NCBI RefSeq assembly: GCF_900215155.1
Contig: NZ_LT907980.1
Location: 372,001 to 436,000, forward strand
DNA: 64,000 bases
Origin: Marinobacter sp. LV10R510-11A
GTDB lineage: Bacteria > Pseudomonadota > Gammaproteobacteria > Pseudomonadales > Oleiphilaceae
Direction of reading: 5' to 3'
This document shows positions 28,519 through 40,915 of the stretch, piece by piece. The translations under genes were made by a program, and so were the position numbers. How positions within the stretch are numbered: the first letter of the stretch is position 1; every line of letters starts with the position of its first letter. The notes beneath the pieces were generated by a model. That model searched no databases, was not told the origin of the DNA, and saw only the letters and a list, made by a program, of their open reading frames with translations.

Positions 28519-29988
28519 GTGAGCCACGAACAGATGAACCAGTGCCTGTCCAACTGGATGGACAGAGAATCTACAGCGGAGGCTATGATTCCGCTGATTG
28601 GCCGTCTTTATCGGAAAAACAACGTTGTTACCTCCGTATACGGTCGCGCCATTATCAACCAATCGGTTATCGATATTATCCGCGCCCACAGGTTTGTGCG
28701 TCAGGTAGAGGACAGTGAGCTGTCCGTGAACGATACCTTGCCAATTCTGCAGGCCATGGATCAGATGGAGCTCGGGCGTGCGCACGTCGATATTGGTAAG
28801 TTGGCGGTGAAATTTAAGGCACAAAGCGATGATCTGGCCGAGTTTCTTAAAAAAGAAATCGGCCCGGTGATTGGTCAGTATCCCTTACAGTCAGAAGAAG
28901 ACGCCAATAACGGCACCAAAGATGTCGTGCTTTACGGCTTCGGTCGCATCGGCCGCTTACTTGCCCGCATTTTGATCGAAAAAGCTGGGGGTGGTAACAA
29001 CCTTCGCCTGCGAGCCATTGTGGTGCGCCAGGGTGGCGCAGACAACGATCTGGAGAAGCGTGCCAGCCTTTTGCGCCGCGATTCGGTACACGGCCCCTTT
29101 GATGGCACCATTCGCGTAGATGAGAAAGAATCCGCGCTGATTGCCAACGGCAACTTCATCAAAGTGATCTACTCTGATGGCCCGGATAAAGTGGACTACA
29201 CCCAGTATGGCATCAAAAACGCCATCGTTATTGATAACACCGGTAAGTGGCGTGACGAAGAAGGTCTGGGTCTGCACCTGAAATCCAAGGGCGTAAGCCG
29301 GGTTATGCTGACGGCACCGGGCAAAGGCGATATCAAGAACATCGTTTACGGCATTAATAACGACTCTATCACCGACGAAGACAAAATTCTGTCGGCTGCC
29401 TCCTGTACGACCAACGCCATTACGCCGGTGTTGAAAGCGATTTATGATGAGTACGGCATCGTAGACGGGCACGTTGAAACGGTTCACTCCTACACCAACG
29501 ACCAGAACCTGATCGATAACTACCATAAAGGTAGCCGTCGTGGCCGGAGTGCTGCGCTGAACATGGTAATTACCGAGACAGGCGCGGCAAAAGCGGTATC
29601 CAAAGCTCTGCCGGAGCTGGCAGGCAAACTGACCGGTAACGCCATTCGGGTGCCAACACCGAACGTTTCCATGGCCATCCTGAACCTCAATTTGAAGAAA
29701 GAGGTGGATGTCGAAGGTGTAAATAACTATCTGCGCGAGATGGCTTTGCACTCCGAACTGCAGAAGCAGATCGATTTTGTGAACTCTCCAGAAGTTGTAT
29801 CTTCAGACTTTGTAGGCTCACGCCATGCTGGCATTGTTGATGCTCAGGCGACGATTGCCGGGGGCAAGCGCTTGATTCTCTATGTCTGGTACGACAACGA
29901 GTTTGGCTACAGCGCCCAGGTGATCCGTGTAGTAAGTCAGATGGCCGGTATCGATTACCCCATCTTCCCGAAGCGCGCACGCGACTGA
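28519..29988 (+). CDS. gap: Glyceraldehyde-3-phosphate dehydrogenase, long form
   Basis: NAD(P)-dependent oxidation of glyceraldehyde-3-phosphate. This 489-residue form carries an N-terminal extension of about 130 residues before the Rossmann start VVLYGFGRIGRLLAR, like PA3001 of P. aeruginosa. The catalytic Cys is in SAASCTTNAITP, and NAIRVPTPNVS and WYDNEFGYS are present. The frame is open upstream to 28447, but GTG 28519 aligns with the family start (SHEQMNQCLSNW). A strong terminator follows the stop by 33 bp. It is divergent from mfd. Confidence 0.9.
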   Translation: MSHEQMNQCLSNWMDRESTAEAMIPLIGRLYRKNNVVTSVYGRAIINQSVIDIIRAHRFVRQVEDSELSVNDTLPILQAMDQMELGRAHVDIGKLAVKFKAQSDDLAEFLKKEIGPVIGQYPLQSEEDANNGTKDVVLYGFGRIGRLLARILIEKAGGGNNLRLRAIVVRQGGADNDLEKRASLLRRDSVHGPFDGTIRVDEKESALIANGNFIKVIYSDGPDKVDYTQYGIKNAIVIDNTGKWRDEEGLGLHLKSKGVSRVMLTAPGKGDIKNIVYGINNDSITDEDKILSAASCTTNAITPVLKAIYDEYGIVDGHVETVHSYTNDQNLIDNYHKGSRRGRSAALNMVITETGAAKAVSKALPELAGKLTGNAIRVPTPNVSMAILNLNLKKEVDVEGVNNYLREMALHSELQKQIDFVNSPEVVSSDFVGSRHAGIVDAQATIAGGKRLILYVWYDNEFGYSAQVIRVVSQMAGIDYPIFPKRARD

Positions 29989-30021
29989 CGGTAGTGCGCT
30001 TGCGTTGGCGCTGTTTTCTCC

Positions 30022-30053
30022 AAAAACCCGGCGCCGAAAGTCGCCGGGTTTTT
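30022..30053 (+). terminator. Rho-independent terminator after gap
   Basis: A perfect 12-bp stem, AAAAACCCGGCG at 30022-30033 and CGCCGGGTTTTT at 30042-30053, with an 8-base loop, ends in a T run. It lies 33 bp after the gap stop and separates gap from the nqr promoter region. Confidence 0.93.
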
Positions 30054-30061
30054 GTTAATGA

Positions 30062-31597
<1,536 letters not shown>

Positions 31598-31602
31598 TAC
31601 GA

Positions 31603-32811
31603 ATGGCTATCCGACAGTTTCTCGATGGAATCGAGCATCATTTTGAAAAAGGTGGCAAGTACGAGCGCTGGTATGCGCTGTATGAAGCCGCCGACACCAT
31701 GTTCTTCACGCCCAGTTCGGTAACCGCTACAACCTCCCACGTGCGTGATGGCATTGATCTCAAGCGCATTATGATTTCGGTGTGGTTGTGTGCTTTTCCG
31801 GCGATGTTCTTTGGTATGTGGAACATTGGCTTTCAGGCCAACAGCTTTCTGGCGACCAACCCGGACGCGTTGATTGCAGACGGTGGCCTGCGCACAGCCT
31901 TCATTCAGGCACTTGCCGTGACCGGAGCCGGAGCGGGTATCTGGGATAACTTTGTTTACGGGATGGCTTACTTTGTTCCCGTTTACGTCGTTACTTTCGT
32001 GGTTGGTGGTTTCTGGGAAGTCATGTTCGCGACCGTGCGTCGTCACGAAGTGAACGAAGGCTTCTTTGTAACGTCTATCCTGTTCGCACTGATTTGCCCG
32101 CCAACCATTCCTCTTTGGCAGGTGGCACTGGGTATCACATTTGGTGTGGTAATCGGTAAAGAAGTCTTTGGTGGTACCGGCAAAAACTTCCTGAACCCAG
32201 CATTAACCGGGCGTGCATTCCTGTACTTTGCCTATCCGGCACAGATCTCCGGCGATGCAGTTTGGACCGCAGTTGACGGCTTCAGTGGCGCAACCGCCCT
32301 AAGCATGGCAGCGAGCGGTGGCCTTGAGGCGCTGGAAGAGGGAATCGGCTGGATGAACGCATTTATGGGTTCTGTTCAGGGTTCCATGGGCGAAACCTCC
32401 ACGGTGGCTGTCATGATTGGCGGCCTGATACTGGTAGGTATGCGAATCGCCAGTTACCGGATTGTAGGTGGTGTGCTGATCGGCATGATCGCCACGGCGG
32501 TTCTGATGAACGTTGTTGGTTCTGAAACCAACCCGATGTTTTCCGTTCCAGCCCATTGGCATCTGGTTATAGGTGGCTTTGCCTTCGGTATGATGTTCAT
32601 GGCTACCGACCCAGTTTCAGCGTCAATGACCAACACGGGTCGTTGGTGCTTCGGTATTCTGGTGGGTGTAATGACCATTCTGATCCGGGTTGTTAACCCC
32701 GCATTCCCAGAAGGCATCATGCTGGCGATCCTGTTCGCTAACCTTTTTGCGCCGCTTATGGATCACTACGTGGTTCAGGCAAACGTTAAACGGAGGCTCG
32801 CTCGTGGCTAA
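31603..32811 (+). CDS. nqrB: Na+-NQR subunit B
   Basis: Polytopic membrane subunit carrying covalently bound FMN and the proposed Na+ channel. The 402-residue protein has the flavinylation motif [10 protein letters not shown] with FMN-accepting Thr near residue 231, and many transmembrane helices. It is 5 bp downstream of nqrA and overlaps the nqrC start by 8 bp. The FMN would be attached by the ApbE encoded downstream. Confidence 0.97.
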   Translation: MAIRQFLDGIEHHFEKGGKYERWYALYEAADTMFFTPSSVTATTSHVRDGIDLKRIMISVWLCAFPAMFFGMWNIGFQANSFLATNPDALIADGGLRTAFIQALAVTGAGAGIWDNFVYGMAYFVPVYVVTFVVGGFWEVMFATVRRHEVNEGFFVTSILFALICPPTIPLWQVALGITFGVVIGKEVFGGTGKNFLNPALTGRAFLYFAYPAQISGDAVWTAVDGFSGATALSMAASGGLEALEEGIGWMNAFMGSVQGSMGETSTVAVMIGGLILVGMRIASYRIVGGVLIGMIATAVLMNVVGSETNPMFSVPAHWHLVIGGFAFGMMFMATDPVSASMTNTGRWCFGILVGVMTILIRVVNPAFPEGIMLAILFANLFAPLMDHYVVQANVKRRLARG

Positions 32812-33607
32812 GGGTAAAGAAACTGTCCCAAGAACGCTGCTTGTTGCTCTGGTACTGAGTATCGTGTTCTCCGTAGTGGTATCAACCGCTGCGGTCGTAC
32901 TTCGCCCGGCCCAGATCAAGAACCAGAATCTGGACATCAAAACCAATATTCTGTCTGCCTCAGGCATGTTGCCCAATGGCGCGGGCGCCGAGGAAATCGA
33001 GAGCATCTTTGAGCAGTTCGAAGTGCGCTTGGTAGACTTGGAAACCGGTGACTACGTGGAACCGTCTTTCGTGGGTGTACAAGATCCGATGAAGTACGAC
33101 ATGTACAAAGCCTCCTCGGATCCCGAGATGTCTACCAGAATTCTGTCTACTGCAGATAAGGCTGGCATCAAGCGTCGGCCCAACATCTCCAAAATTTACA
33201 CTCTGAGCGAAAACGGAAGTGTTAAACGGGTGGTATTGCCTATTCATGGTTATGGCCTCTGGTCTACCCTGTACGGCTTTATGTCGCTAGAAAGTGACCT
33301 GAACACCATCGAAGGGCTGGGTTTCTATGCGCACGCAGAAACACCGGGCCTCGGCGGCGAAGTGGATAATCCACGGTGGAAATCTCAGTGGGTTGGCAAG
33401 ACGCTTTACGATGAGGATAAAACTGAACCGCAGATCCGCCTGATGAAGGGTGGAGTAGGCGCCAATACTCCCGACAAAGAGCATAAGGTCGATGCGCTTT
33501 CCGGAGCCACACTGACCAGTCGTGGTGTTCAGAACTTGGTCAATTACTGGATGGGTGACCGGGGTTACGCGCCGTTCCTCAAGAAACTTCGCGAAGGGGA
33601 GGTCTGA
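32804..33607 (+). CDS. nqrC: Na+-NQR subunit C
   Basis: Membrane-anchored periplasmic subunit with a second covalent FMN. One N-terminal membrane helix (about 10-32) precedes the FMN-binding domain, which ends with [15 protein letters not shown]; the Thr of SGAT near residue 236 is the flavinylation site. I chose GTG 32804 because GGAGG at 32792-32796 is ideally spaced and the product (267 residues) fits the family; a longer open frame upstream overlaps nqrB in the wrong way. Confidence 0.95.
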   Translation: MAKGKETVPRTLLVALVLSIVFSVVVSTAAVVLRPAQIKNQNLDIKTNILSASGMLPNGAGAEEIESIFEQFEVRLVDLETGDYVEPSFVGVQDPMKYDMYKASSDPEMSTRILSTADKAGIKRRPNISKIYTLSENGSVKRVVLPIHGYGLWSTLYGFMSLESDLNTIEGLGFYAHAETPGLGGEVDNPRWKSQWVGKTLYDEDKTEPQIRLMKGGVGANTPDKEHKVDALSGATLTSRGVQNLVNYWMGDRGYAPFLKKLREGEV

Positions 33608-33609
33608 TC

Positions 33610-34275
33610 ATGGCCGAAATAACCGCCAAACAGGTTCTTTTCGAACCGATATTCAGTAACAACCCAATCGGGCTGCAGATCCTTGGTATCTGTTCAGCGC
33701 TTGCCGTAACCACCAGCATGAACGTCACCATCGTGATGTGTCTGTCGGTTATCGCGGTTACCGCATTTTCCAACTTGGCTGTATCGCTGGTTCGTACCCA
33801 AATACCGGCCAGCATCCGGATCATCGTTCAGATGACCATTATTGCGTCCTTGGTAATTGTGGTTGATCAGTTACTCAAGGCGTATGCCTACGAAATCAGT
33901 AAACAGCTGTCGGTATTCGTTGGCCTGATCATCACCAACTGTATTGTTATGGGGCGTGCCGAAGGCTTCGCCATGAAAAACGGCCCTTGGCTGAGTTTCT
34001 TGGATGGCATCGGTAACGGTATGGGCTACTCGATTATGCTGCTGTTCGTGGCATTTTTCCGCGAGCTTCTTGGTGCCGGTTCACTATTCGGTGTAACCCT
34101 GCTGACTCCGGTTAACGAGGGTGGCTGGTACATTACCAACGGCCTGCTTCTGCTGCCGCCGAGCGCCTTCTTCATTATTGGTTTGGCGATTTGGGGCCTG
34201 CGTACGTGGATGCCTGAGCAAGTAGAAGAGCTGGACTACAAAATGTCCCGCCATACCCATAAGGAGGCCTTCTGA
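33610..34275 (+). CDS. nqrD: Na+-NQR subunit D
   Basis: Hydrophobic subunit of 221 residues with about six transmembrane helices. With NqrE it holds the intramembrane [2Fe-2S] centre, for which NqrM is the maturation factor; the segment [17 protein letters not shown] supplies one conserved Cys. It starts 2 bp after nqrC, and its stop overlaps the nqrE start in TGATG. Confidence 0.96.
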   Translation: MAEITAKQVLFEPIFSNNPIGLQILGICSALAVTTSMNVTIVMCLSVIAVTAFSNLAVSLVRTQIPASIRIIVQMTIIASLVIVVDQLLKAYAYEISKQLSVFVGLIITNCIVMGRAEGFAMKNGPWLSFLDGIGNGMGYSIMLLFVAFFRELLGAGSLFGVTLLTPVNEGGWYITNGLLLLPPSAFFIIGLAIWGLRTWMPEQVEELDYKMSRHTHKEAF

Positions 34276-34883
34276 TGGAGCATTATATTAGCCTGCTTCT
34301 CAAGGCAATCTTCATTGAGAACATGGCGCTCGCGTTCTTCTTGGGTATGTGTACGTTTCTTGCTATTTCCAAGAAGATAGAAGCCGCTACGGGTCTTGGC
34401 ATTGCTGTTGTTGTTGTTCTAACGCTGACCGTGCCGGTCAACAACCTGATCTACAACAACATCCTGCGTGAAGGTGCACTGTCGTGGGCAGGGTTGCCTG
34501 ATGTAGACCTTAGCTTCCTTGGCTTGATTACCTACATTGGTGTTATCGCAGCCATTGTTCAGATTATGGAAATGATTCTGGACAAATATATCCCCGCACT
34601 TTACTCCGCACTGGGCGTTTTCCTGCCCCTGATTACGGTGAACTGCGCCATTATGGGTGCCGCACTGTTCATGGTGGAGCGTGACTACACCTTCAGTGAA
34701 AGTGTGGTTTATGGTTTCGGTGCAGGTGTGGGCTGGGCTTTGGCTATTATTGCTTTAGCCGGTATCCGTGAAAAACTGAAGTACAGCGATGTTCCAGAAG
34801 GGCTGCGTGGCCTGGGTATCACCTTTATTACAGTCGGTTTGATGTCCCTTGGCTTTATGTCTTTTTCAGGGATTTCCCTGTAA
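34275..34883 (+). CDS. nqrE: Na+-NQR subunit E
   Basis: Hydrophobic subunit of 202 residues, homologous to NqrD in inverted topology, with its own conserved cysteine in [15 protein letters not shown] for the intramembrane iron centre. AAGGAGG at 34261-34267 is a strong ribosome-binding site for ATG 34275, which overlaps the nqrD stop. Confidence 0.96.
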   Translation: MEHYISLLLKAIFIENMALAFFLGMCTFLAISKKIEAATGLGIAVVVVLTLTVPVNNLIYNNILREGALSWAGLPDVDLSFLGLITYIGVIAAIVQIMEMILDKYIPALYSALGVFLPLITVNCAIMGAALFMVERDYTFSESVVYGFGAGVGWALAIIALAGIREKLKYSDVPEGLRGLGITFITVGLMSLGFMSFSGISL

Positions 34884-34920
34884 TTCACCCGGTGATTCGG
34901 TTTAACGAAAAGGCGAGACC

Positions 34921-36147
34921 ATGTTTATAGAAATAACACTCGGCGTGGTCATGTTCACCGTTATCGTTCTGGCGCTTGTGGCGATCATCCTCGCGGCGAG
35001 ATCCAAACTGGTAAGCACCGGTGATGTGACCATCGAAATCAATGACGATCCGGAACATACCGTGAAAACGGAAGCCGGTGGCAAGTTGCTGGGCACACTG
35101 TCAGGCAGTGGTATCTTCCTGTCGTCTGCTTGTGGCGGCGGCGGTACCTGCGCCCAGTGCAAGTGTAAGGTGTTTGATGGCGGCGGCGCGATGCTGGCCA
35201 CGGAAAAAACGCACTTCACCAACCGTGAAGAGAAGGAAGGCTGGCGCTTGTCGTGCCAGGTTCCGGTAAAACAGGACATGAAGATTGAAGTGCCCGAGGA
35301 ATTCTTCGGTGTTAAGAAGTGGGAGTGCGAAGTTGCCTCCAACCACAACGTGGCTACCTTTATCAAAGAGCTAATACTGACACTGCCAGAAGGCGAGGAA
35401 GTAGACTTCCGCGCTGGCGGCTATGTACAGCTGGAGTGTGATCCTTACGAAATCGACTTTAAGGATTTTGATATTGGAAAGGATTTCCACGGTGACTGGG
35501 ACAAGCTCGACATCTGGCGCTTCAAGGCGATCAACAAGGAAGAGACCATCCGCGCCTACTCCATGGCGAACTATCCGGAAGAAAAGGGCGTTCTCAAGTT
35601 CAATATCCGTATTGCGACTCCGCCTCCGGGCACTGATCACGTGCCGGGCATCATGTCTAGCTACACCTTCAACCTGAAGCCGGGTGATAAGGTTACGGTT
35701 ATGGGGCCATTTGGTGAGTTCTTCGCCAAGAAGACCGAAGCGGAAATGGTGTTTATCGGCGGCGGTGCCGGCATGGCGCCCATGCGCTCCCATATCTTTG
35801 ATCAGCTCAAGCGCTTGAACTCGAAGCGTAAGATTACCTTCTGGTACGGTGCCCGAAGTGTCCGCGAGATGTTCTACGTGGAAGACTTCGACATGCTTGC
35901 AGAAGAGAACGAAAACTTTGAGTGGCATGTTGCGCTCTCGGATGCGCAGCCAGAGGACAACTGGGACGGCCCGACCGGGTTTATCCACAACGTACTCTAC
36001 GACAAATACCTGAAGGATCATCCTGCGCCTGAAGATTGTGAGTACTATATGTGTGGGCCTCCCATCATGAACTCATCTGTTATCAAGATGCTGAAAGATA
36101 TGGGCGTTGAAGAAGAGAACATCATGCTGGATGACTTCGGAGGTTAA
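34921..36147 (+). CDS. nqrF: Na+-NQR subunit F, NADH-oxidising
   Basis: Entry point for electrons. A single N-terminal membrane helix (about 5-25) is followed by a plant-type [2Fe-2S] ferredoxin domain with Cys71, Cys77, Cys80 and Cys112, an FAD domain with the RAYSMANYP motif, and an NADH-binding domain with [14 protein letters not shown] and the C-terminal YYMCGPP. The 408 residues match family length. It is 37 bp downstream of nqrE, in operon with apbE. Confidence 0.97.
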   Translation: MFIEITLGVVMFTVIVLALVAIILAARSKLVSTGDVTIEINDDPEHTVKTEAGGKLLGTLSGSGIFLSSACGGGGTCAQCKCKVFDGGGAMLATEKTHFTNREEKEGWRLSCQVPVKQDMKIEVPEEFFGVKKWECEVASNHNVATFIKELILTLPEGEEVDFRAGGYVQLECDPYEIDFKDFDIGKDFHGDWDKLDIWRFKAINKEETIRAYSMANYPEEKGVLKFNIRIATPPPGTDHVPGIMSSYTFNLKPGDKVTVMGPFGEFFAKKTEAEMVFIGGGAGMAPMRSHIFDQLKRLNSKRKITFWYGARSVREMFYVEDFDMLAEENENFEWHVALSDAQPEDNWDGPTGFIHNVLYDKYLKDHPAPEDCEYYMCGPPIMNSSVIKMLKDMGVEEENIMLDDFGG

Positions 36148-36156
36148 ACCGCTCAG

Positions 36157-37209
36157 ATGACATCTTGTATTTTACAACCCGCCAGGGTGGCCAGCGCCAG
36201 CATTGTTATGATGCTGGCACTGGTGGCCCTGGCGGGTTGCTCGTTTCAGCCAGATGAAGAAATCTGGGAAGTCTCAGGCCCTGTGTTCGGCACCCGTTAC
36301 CACATCAGCGTTGTGTTACCGGAAGACCGCGAGCGGATTGAGGCGCTGGCAGAAGGCATCGGTGAAGCCCTTGATGGGGTTGATGCGTCTATGTCGACCT
36401 GGAGGGAAGACTCTGAGCTGTCGAAGCTAAACCGCCTTGAAGATCAGTCGGACTGGATTCCCGTATCCGATCCACTTTTTGAAGTGCTTGCCAGATCGGA
36501 TCAGATATCACGGCTAACCGATGGTGCGTTTGATATAACCATCGGGCCGGTGGTTAATCTTTGGGGCTTTGGCCCAGACGCGCGGCCGGACCAGGTTCCT
36601 TCAGATAAAGCTCTCGCGCAGGCGTTGGCTTCAACGGGTTTTGAAAACCTTAGGCTACGGGCCGATCCGCCTGCGGTGAAAGCGGCACTGCCTCAATACA
36701 TTGATCTTTCTGCCATCGCCAAAGGCTACGGTGTGGATGTGGTGGCACGGTATCTCGATAGCGAGGGCGTTAAGGCTTACCTAGTGGAAATAGGCGGCGA
36801 AGTGCGCACCCAGGGGAAGAAGCCCGACGGCAGCGTGTGGAGACTTGCCATTGAGCAGCCAGCAGAGGGCGGAGAACATACGGTGAATCGTATCGTTACT
36901 CTGCCGTCCCGGGCCATGGCTACCTCCGGTGACTATCGTAACTATTACGAATCGGAAGGGCGCCGTTTTTCACATACAATAGACCCAGAAACTGGTGAAC
37001 CGATTGCGCATAATTTGGCTTCGGTATCCGTTATTGCAGATGACAGCATGAGCGCTGACGCACTGGCGACCGGTTTTACGGCAATGGGTTATGAGCGGGC
37101 GATTGCGCTCGCAACGCGGGAGAACATTCCGGCCTATTTTATTATCCGGACGGAAAACGGGTTTGAGTCTCATCAAACGCCGGCGTTTTCGTCCTACGTT
37201 ACTGAGTAA
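36157..37209 (+). CDS. apbE: FAD:protein FMN transferase ApbE
   Basis: Periplasmic Mg2+-dependent flavin transferase that attaches FMN from FAD to threonines of NqrB and NqrC. A lipoprotein signal with lipobox LAGC (Cys28) precedes the ApbE fold; AIAKGYGVDVVARYL and EIGGEVRTQGKK are conserved, as is the SVIADDSMSADALATG segment. It lies 9 bp downstream of nqrF in the same operon as its substrates. Length 350 residues is typical. Confidence 0.95.
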   Translation: MTSCILQPARVASASIVMMLALVALAGCSFQPDEEIWEVSGPVFGTRYHISVVLPEDRERIEALAEGIGEALDGVDASMSTWREDSELSKLNRLEDQSDWIPVSDPLFEVLARSDQISRLTDGAFDITIGPVVNLWGFGPDARPDQVPSDKALAQALASTGFENLRLRADPPAVKAALPQYIDLSAIAKGYGVDVVARYLDSEGVKAYLVEIGGEVRTQGKKPDGSVWRLAIEQPAEGGEHTVNRIVTLPSRAMATSGDYRNYYESEGRRFSHTIDPETGEPIAHNLASVSVIADDSMSADALATGFTAMGYERAIALATRENIPAYFIIRTENGFESHQTPAFSSYVTE

Positions 37210-37221
37210 GGGGAGGGCAAC

Positions 37222-37464
37222 ATGGGTACCTTTCTTCTGGTATTAATGATTGTGGTTTTGCTGATAGCAGGTATGTCTGTCGGCGTAATTTTTGGTCGCA
37301 AGCCGATTAGTGGTACTTGTGGCGGTATTGGCGCACTGGGCATTAGCTCTTCGTGCGACATCTGTGGTGGTAACACACAAAAGTGCGACGAAGAAAACCA
37401 GCGCACGACGTCGGAAGAAGCGCCCAAGGGGCTGGCTTATGATGCGAGCGCCAAGAACCACTAA
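37222..37464 (+). CDS. nqrM: NqrM, Na+-NQR iron-sulfur maturation factor
   Basis: An 80-residue protein with one N-terminal membrane helix (about 4-22) and the four conserved cysteines 33, 45, 48 and 55 (TCGGIGALG, CDICGG, KC). The family is required for Na+-NQR maturation, probably delivering iron to the NqrD/E centre. It is 12 bp downstream of apbE and ends the operon. Confidence 0.94.
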   Translation: MGTFLLVLMIVVLLIAGMSVGVIFGRKPISGTCGGIGALGISSSCDICGGNTQKCDEENQRTTSEEAPKGLAYDASAKNH

Positions 37465-37530
37465 GCGCTGGCCGGGTTTGAGATAATCATAATTACAATT
37501 TCACGACGTAGATAAGGAGTCACTGCGCGC

Positions 37531-38922
37531 ATGGCGGAACATCATTACGACGTCGTCGTTATCGGTTCTGGGCCTTCAGGTGAAGGTGCAGCAATGAATG
37601 CGACGAAGCACGGCAAGCGTGTTGCTATTATCGAAGACAAACCGACCGTGGGCGGAAACTGCACTCACTGGGGTACGATTCCTTCTAAGGCTTTGCGTCA
37701 CTCGGTTAAACAGATTATTACGTTCAATACCAATCAGATGTTCCGGGATATCGGCGAGCCTCGCTGGTTTTCGTTTCCCCGAGTGCTGCAGAACGCACAG
37801 AAGGTTATTGATACACAGGTAAAGCTGAGAACCCAGTTCTACGCCCGCAACCGCGTAGATTTGATCAACGGGCGCGCATCTTTCCTAGACGAGAACCGTC
37901 TTGAAGTCCGTGGTAATAAGTCCATCGAGACACTGCACTTCAAACAGGCAGTGATCGCGACAGGTTCACGCCCGTACCTGCCGCCTGATGTGGATTTCCG
38001 TCATCACCGTATTTATAACTCAGACACCATTCTTGACCTGTCCCACACACCGCGCACGCTGATCATTTACGGTGCTGGCGTTATTGGTTCGGAATACGCG
38101 TCTATCTTTGCAGGCCTTGGCGTGAAGGTTGATCTGATCAACCCAGGCAGTCGCTTGCTCTCATTCCTTGACGATGAGATCTCCGATGCGCTCAGCTATC
38201 ACCTGCGCAACAACGGCGTGCTGGTGCGACACAACGAGCAGTATGAGTCTGTAGACGGAGATGAGCATGGCGTTGTTCTCTCCTTGCAGTCAGGCAAAAA
38301 AATCCGCGGGGATGCGTTCCTCTGGTGTAATGGCCGCAGTGGCAACACCGACAGCCTGGGGCTTGAGAACATCGGCCTGACACCGAATGGCCGAGGCCAG
38401 TTATCGATTGACGACCATTACCGCACACAGGTAGAGCACATATACGCCGCCGGTGACGTGATCGGGTGGCCGAGCTTGGCGAGTGCCGCTTATGATCAAG
38501 GCCGCTCTGTGTCTTCGGACATTGTTAAAGATGATCACTTCCGGTTTGTATCAGATGTCCCGACAGGCATTTATACGATTCCCGAGATCAGTTCCGTAGG
38601 GAAAACTGAGCGTGAGCTAACCGCTGCTAAAGTGCCCTATGAAGTCGGGCAGGCCTTTTTCAAGGATCTTGCCCGGGCACAGATCACCGGCGAGGATGTC
38701 GGCATGCTGAAAATTCTGTTCCACCGTGAGACTCGGCAAATTCTGGGCATTCACTGCTTTGGAGACCAAGCAGCTGAGATCGTCCATATCGGGCAGGCCA
38801 TCATGAACCAAGAGGGTGAGGCTAACTCGCTGAACTACTTCATCAGTACAACCTTTAACTACCCGACCATGGCGGAAGCTTATCGGGTAGCCGCGTTGAA
38901 CGGCTTGAACCGGATCTTCTGA
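37531..38922 (+). CDS. sthA: Soluble pyridine nucleotide transhydrogenase SthA
   Basis: FAD flavoprotein that converts NADPH to NADH, balancing the NAD(P)H pools. The 463-residue protein has the N-terminal FAD site [13 protein letters not shown], then [16 protein letters not shown]. The second redox cysteine of dihydrolipoamide dehydrogenases is replaced by Thr, as in true SthA. The NAD(P) loop is [13 protein letters not shown] and the second FAD motif is [10 protein letters not shown]. It follows nqrM by 66 bp and probably has its own promoter. Confidence 0.96.
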   Translation: MAEHHYDVVVIGSGPSGEGAAMNATKHGKRVAIIEDKPTVGGNCTHWGTIPSKALRHSVKQIITFNTNQMFRDIGEPRWFSFPRVLQNAQKVIDTQVKLRTQFYARNRVDLINGRASFLDENRLEVRGNKSIETLHFKQAVIATGSRPYLPPDVDFRHHRIYNSDTILDLSHTPRTLIIYGAGVIGSEYASIFAGLGVKVDLINPGSRLLSFLDDEISDALSYHLRNNGVLVRHNEQYESVDGDEHGVVLSLQSGKKIRGDAFLWCNGRSGNTDSLGLENIGLTPNGRGQLSIDDHYRTQVEHIYAAGDVIGWPSLASAAYDQGRSVSSDIVKDDHFRFVSDVPTGIYTIPEISSVGKTERELTAAKVPYEVGQAFFKDLARAQITGEDVGMLKILFHRETRQILGIHCFGDQAAEIVHIGQAIMNQEGEANSLNYFISTTFNYPTMAEAYRVAALNGLNRIF

Positions 38923-38932
38923 CCGGTTCAGG

Positions 38933-38971
38933 CTTTTTTGATTGGTTAAGACTTTTTTTGATTGGTTAAGA
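38933..38971. repeat. Two tandem 19/20-bp repeats with T runs
   Basis: A unit of C, a T run, then GATTGGTTAAGA occurs twice in tandem (38933-38951 with T6, 38952-38971 with T7), between the convergent sthA and GDPD genes. It looks like local slippage. The T tracts might aid termination of sthA, but no stem was seen. Confidence 0.7.
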
Positions 38972-38972
38972 C

Positions 38973-39767
38973 TTAGTTGGCGGGTAAGGCTTCATTACCC
39001 GCCGCCATGCTTTCCTGGCGATCAGGCAGCGTTAGCGACGAGCTTGCGCGGTTGTCAAAGAACATCTGCGTACTTGTGGGGTAGTCGGTGATAATGCTGT
39101 CTACGCCCATAGCTTCAAGACGAAGCATGTCCTGGATGCGGTTAACGGTCCAGCAGGAAACGTGCATACCCTTGCGATGAGCATTTTCCACAAGTTCTGT
39201 CGAACACATCTTCCAGTTAATGCACAGATACTTGCAGCCCAAACGTGTTGCAAGCCCCATGGGCCGAGGGAAGCGCCGCTCTGATACCAGCCCGGTGCGA
39301 ATACGCTTATTTCTTCGGTGCATTTCTTTCAAAAACCACGTGTCTGCCGACGTAATCGCTGCTGTTTGATACAGATTTCGGCTTTGGATGATTTCTGTTA
39401 ACCGGTTGCCGAGAATATTCAGCCTAGCGCGTGAATCCTTTTTCACCTCAAACTGAAAATGCTCAACCTCATCAAACTGATCGAGCAGTTGTTCCAGCTC
39501 CGGAATGCCGGCTTTATTCGGCCATGGGCTGGTATTGCGGCGAGCGTCCATTTGGCCAAGCTCGGCCGCCGTATACTGGTCCACATTGCCTTTCTGGCCG
39601 GTTGTGCGGTCTGTGGTGAGATCGTGTATCACAACGGGCTTACCATCTTTTGACAGCACGATATCCAGCTCAAAATACCGAACACCCTGCCGGTAGGCGT
39701 GCCTGAATCCGGACAGAGTGTTTTCTGGGGCTTCTCCTTTAGCGCCTCGGTGTCCGTAGACGATCAT
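38973..39767 (-). CDS. Glycerophosphodiester phosphodiesterase
   Basis: Hydrolyses glycerophosphodiesters to glycerol-3-phosphate and an alcohol. The 264-residue GDPD-family protein begins IVYGHRGAKGEAPENTLSGF, containing the catalytic HRG and the metal Glu of PEN, then ELDI and VVIHD (second catalytic His). No signal peptide is seen, so it is probably cytosolic like UgpQ. The C-terminal WTVNR segment is present. Its ATG overlaps the DAHP synthase stop by 4 bp. Confidence 0.9.
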   Translation of the reverse strand: MIVYGHRGAKGEAPENTLSGFRHAYRQGVRYFELDIVLSKDGKPVVIHDLTTDRTTGQKGNVDQYTAAELGQMDARRNTSPWPNKAGIPELEQLLDQFDEVEHFQFEVKKDSRARLNILGNRLTEIIQSRNLYQTAAITSADTWFLKEMHRRNKRIRTGLVSERRFPRPMGLATRLGCKYLCINWKMCSTELVENAHRKGMHVSCWTVNRIQDMLRLEAMGVDSIITDYPTSTQMFFDNRASSSLTLPDRQESMAAGNEALPAN

Positions 39768-40891
39768 TCCGGTGTTTCACCTTTTAAACGTTGGTAAATG
39801 GCCTGGCGTTTAGTCCACGTGTCGTGGCACAGTTGGATGTCTTCCAGATAGGCTGGCAGCTCGTTCATAAGCAGCGCCTGAGGCCCGTCTACAAGTGCTT
39901 TCTCGGGCTTCGGGTGGAAGTCCACCAGCACCATGTTGGCCCCGGCGATCACGCCTTGAGCGGTGGCATGCATCACATCCAGAATGCCATCTGGCGCCTT
40001 CTCACGGGTGCCTACTGAGTGCGAGGGGTCGATGCAGACAGGCATGCGAGTTAGCCGTTTAACGGCCGGTACGTGGGCAAAGTCCACCATGTTGCGGTGC
40101 GGCTGGCCGGCTTCGGTTTTCATGCCACGTAGGCAGAAGATCACGTTTGCGTTGCCTTCGCTGGCCAGATACTCCGCCGCATTCAGGGATTCGTTCAGAG
40201 TAATGCCGAACCCGCGCTTTAGTAGTACCGGGTAGGTGCTTTGTCGGCCGATGGCTTTCAGAAGCTCAAAGTTCTGGGTGTTCCGGGTGCCCACCTGAAG
40301 CATAACGCCGGTGGGCCGCCCAAGTTTTTCCAGGCAATTATCGATTTCTTCAATGTGGCTTTCATGGGTAATTTCCATGGCAACCACTTTGATGCCGTGT
40401 TTACCGGCTTTTTCAAATACCCATGGCAGGCAGCCCTTGCCATGCCCCTGAAACGAATAGGGATTGGTGCGCGGCTTGTAGGCGCCCATACGCGTGCACA
40501 CTTGGCCGTTGTCCTCCAGAGCCTTCAGCATCATTTCAACATGCTCGGGAACATCGACCGCACAAAGCCCGGCGAAAACATTGAGGTTGGACTGGTTGAA
40601 GTCCACACCGTTATAGCTGAAACCCGTTTGCCGGTCGTCATCCTTGTGGCGCCCCAGAATCCGGTAGTCCTCGGATATGCGGATAGCACGCTCGACAGCG
40701 GGCAGAGCTTCAATCTCTTCCTTGAGAAGCGGTTTGGTATCGCCCAACAGGTATAGCTCGGTCAGACGCTGGCTGGCACCCTGAATCTCGTGTACCCGCA
40801 CAGTGACACCTGGTAGGTTTTCCAGGTAGTGCATCGTCTGGCGATAAGCTTCGCTGTCCAGCGGAGTGTTGGGGTGAAGAATGGCTAGCAT
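39764..40891 (-). CDS. 3-deoxy-7-phosphoheptulonate (DAHP) synthase, KdsA-like class
   Basis: A 375-residue class I-beta (KdsA-like) DAHP synthase, condensing phosphoenolpyruvate with erythrose-4-phosphate at the start of the shikimate pathway. Recognised by YKPRTNPYSFQGHG, VGTRNTQNFELLKAIG, PVLLKRGFG and CIDPSHSVG. The canonical GPCSVE loop is replaced by AGLCAVD, so this is a divergent subgroup and the exact substrate should be regarded as probable. An N-terminal extension of about 90 residues resembles a regulatory ferredoxin-like domain. Translationally coupled to GDPD. Confidence 0.85.
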   Translation of the reverse strand: MLAILHPNTPLDSEAYRQTMHYLENLPGVTVRVHEIQGASQRLTELYLLGDTKPLLKEEIEALPAVERAIRISEDYRILGRHKDDDRQTGFSYNGVDFNQSNLNVFAGLCAVDVPEHVEMMLKALEDNGQVCTRMGAYKPRTNPYSFQGHGKGCLPWVFEKAGKHGIKVVAMEITHESHIEEIDNCLEKLGRPTGVMLQVGTRNTQNFELLKAIGRQSTYPVLLKRGFGITLNESLNAAEYLASEGNANVIFCLRGMKTEAGQPHRNMVDFAHVPAVKRLTRMPVCIDPSHSVGTREKAPDGILDVMHATAQGVIAGANMVLVDFHPKPEKALVDGPQALLMNELPAYLEDIQLCHDTWTKRQAIYQRLKGETPE

Positions 40892-40915
40892 GCTGTCTCC
40901 TTAGCTATGTGCAGG

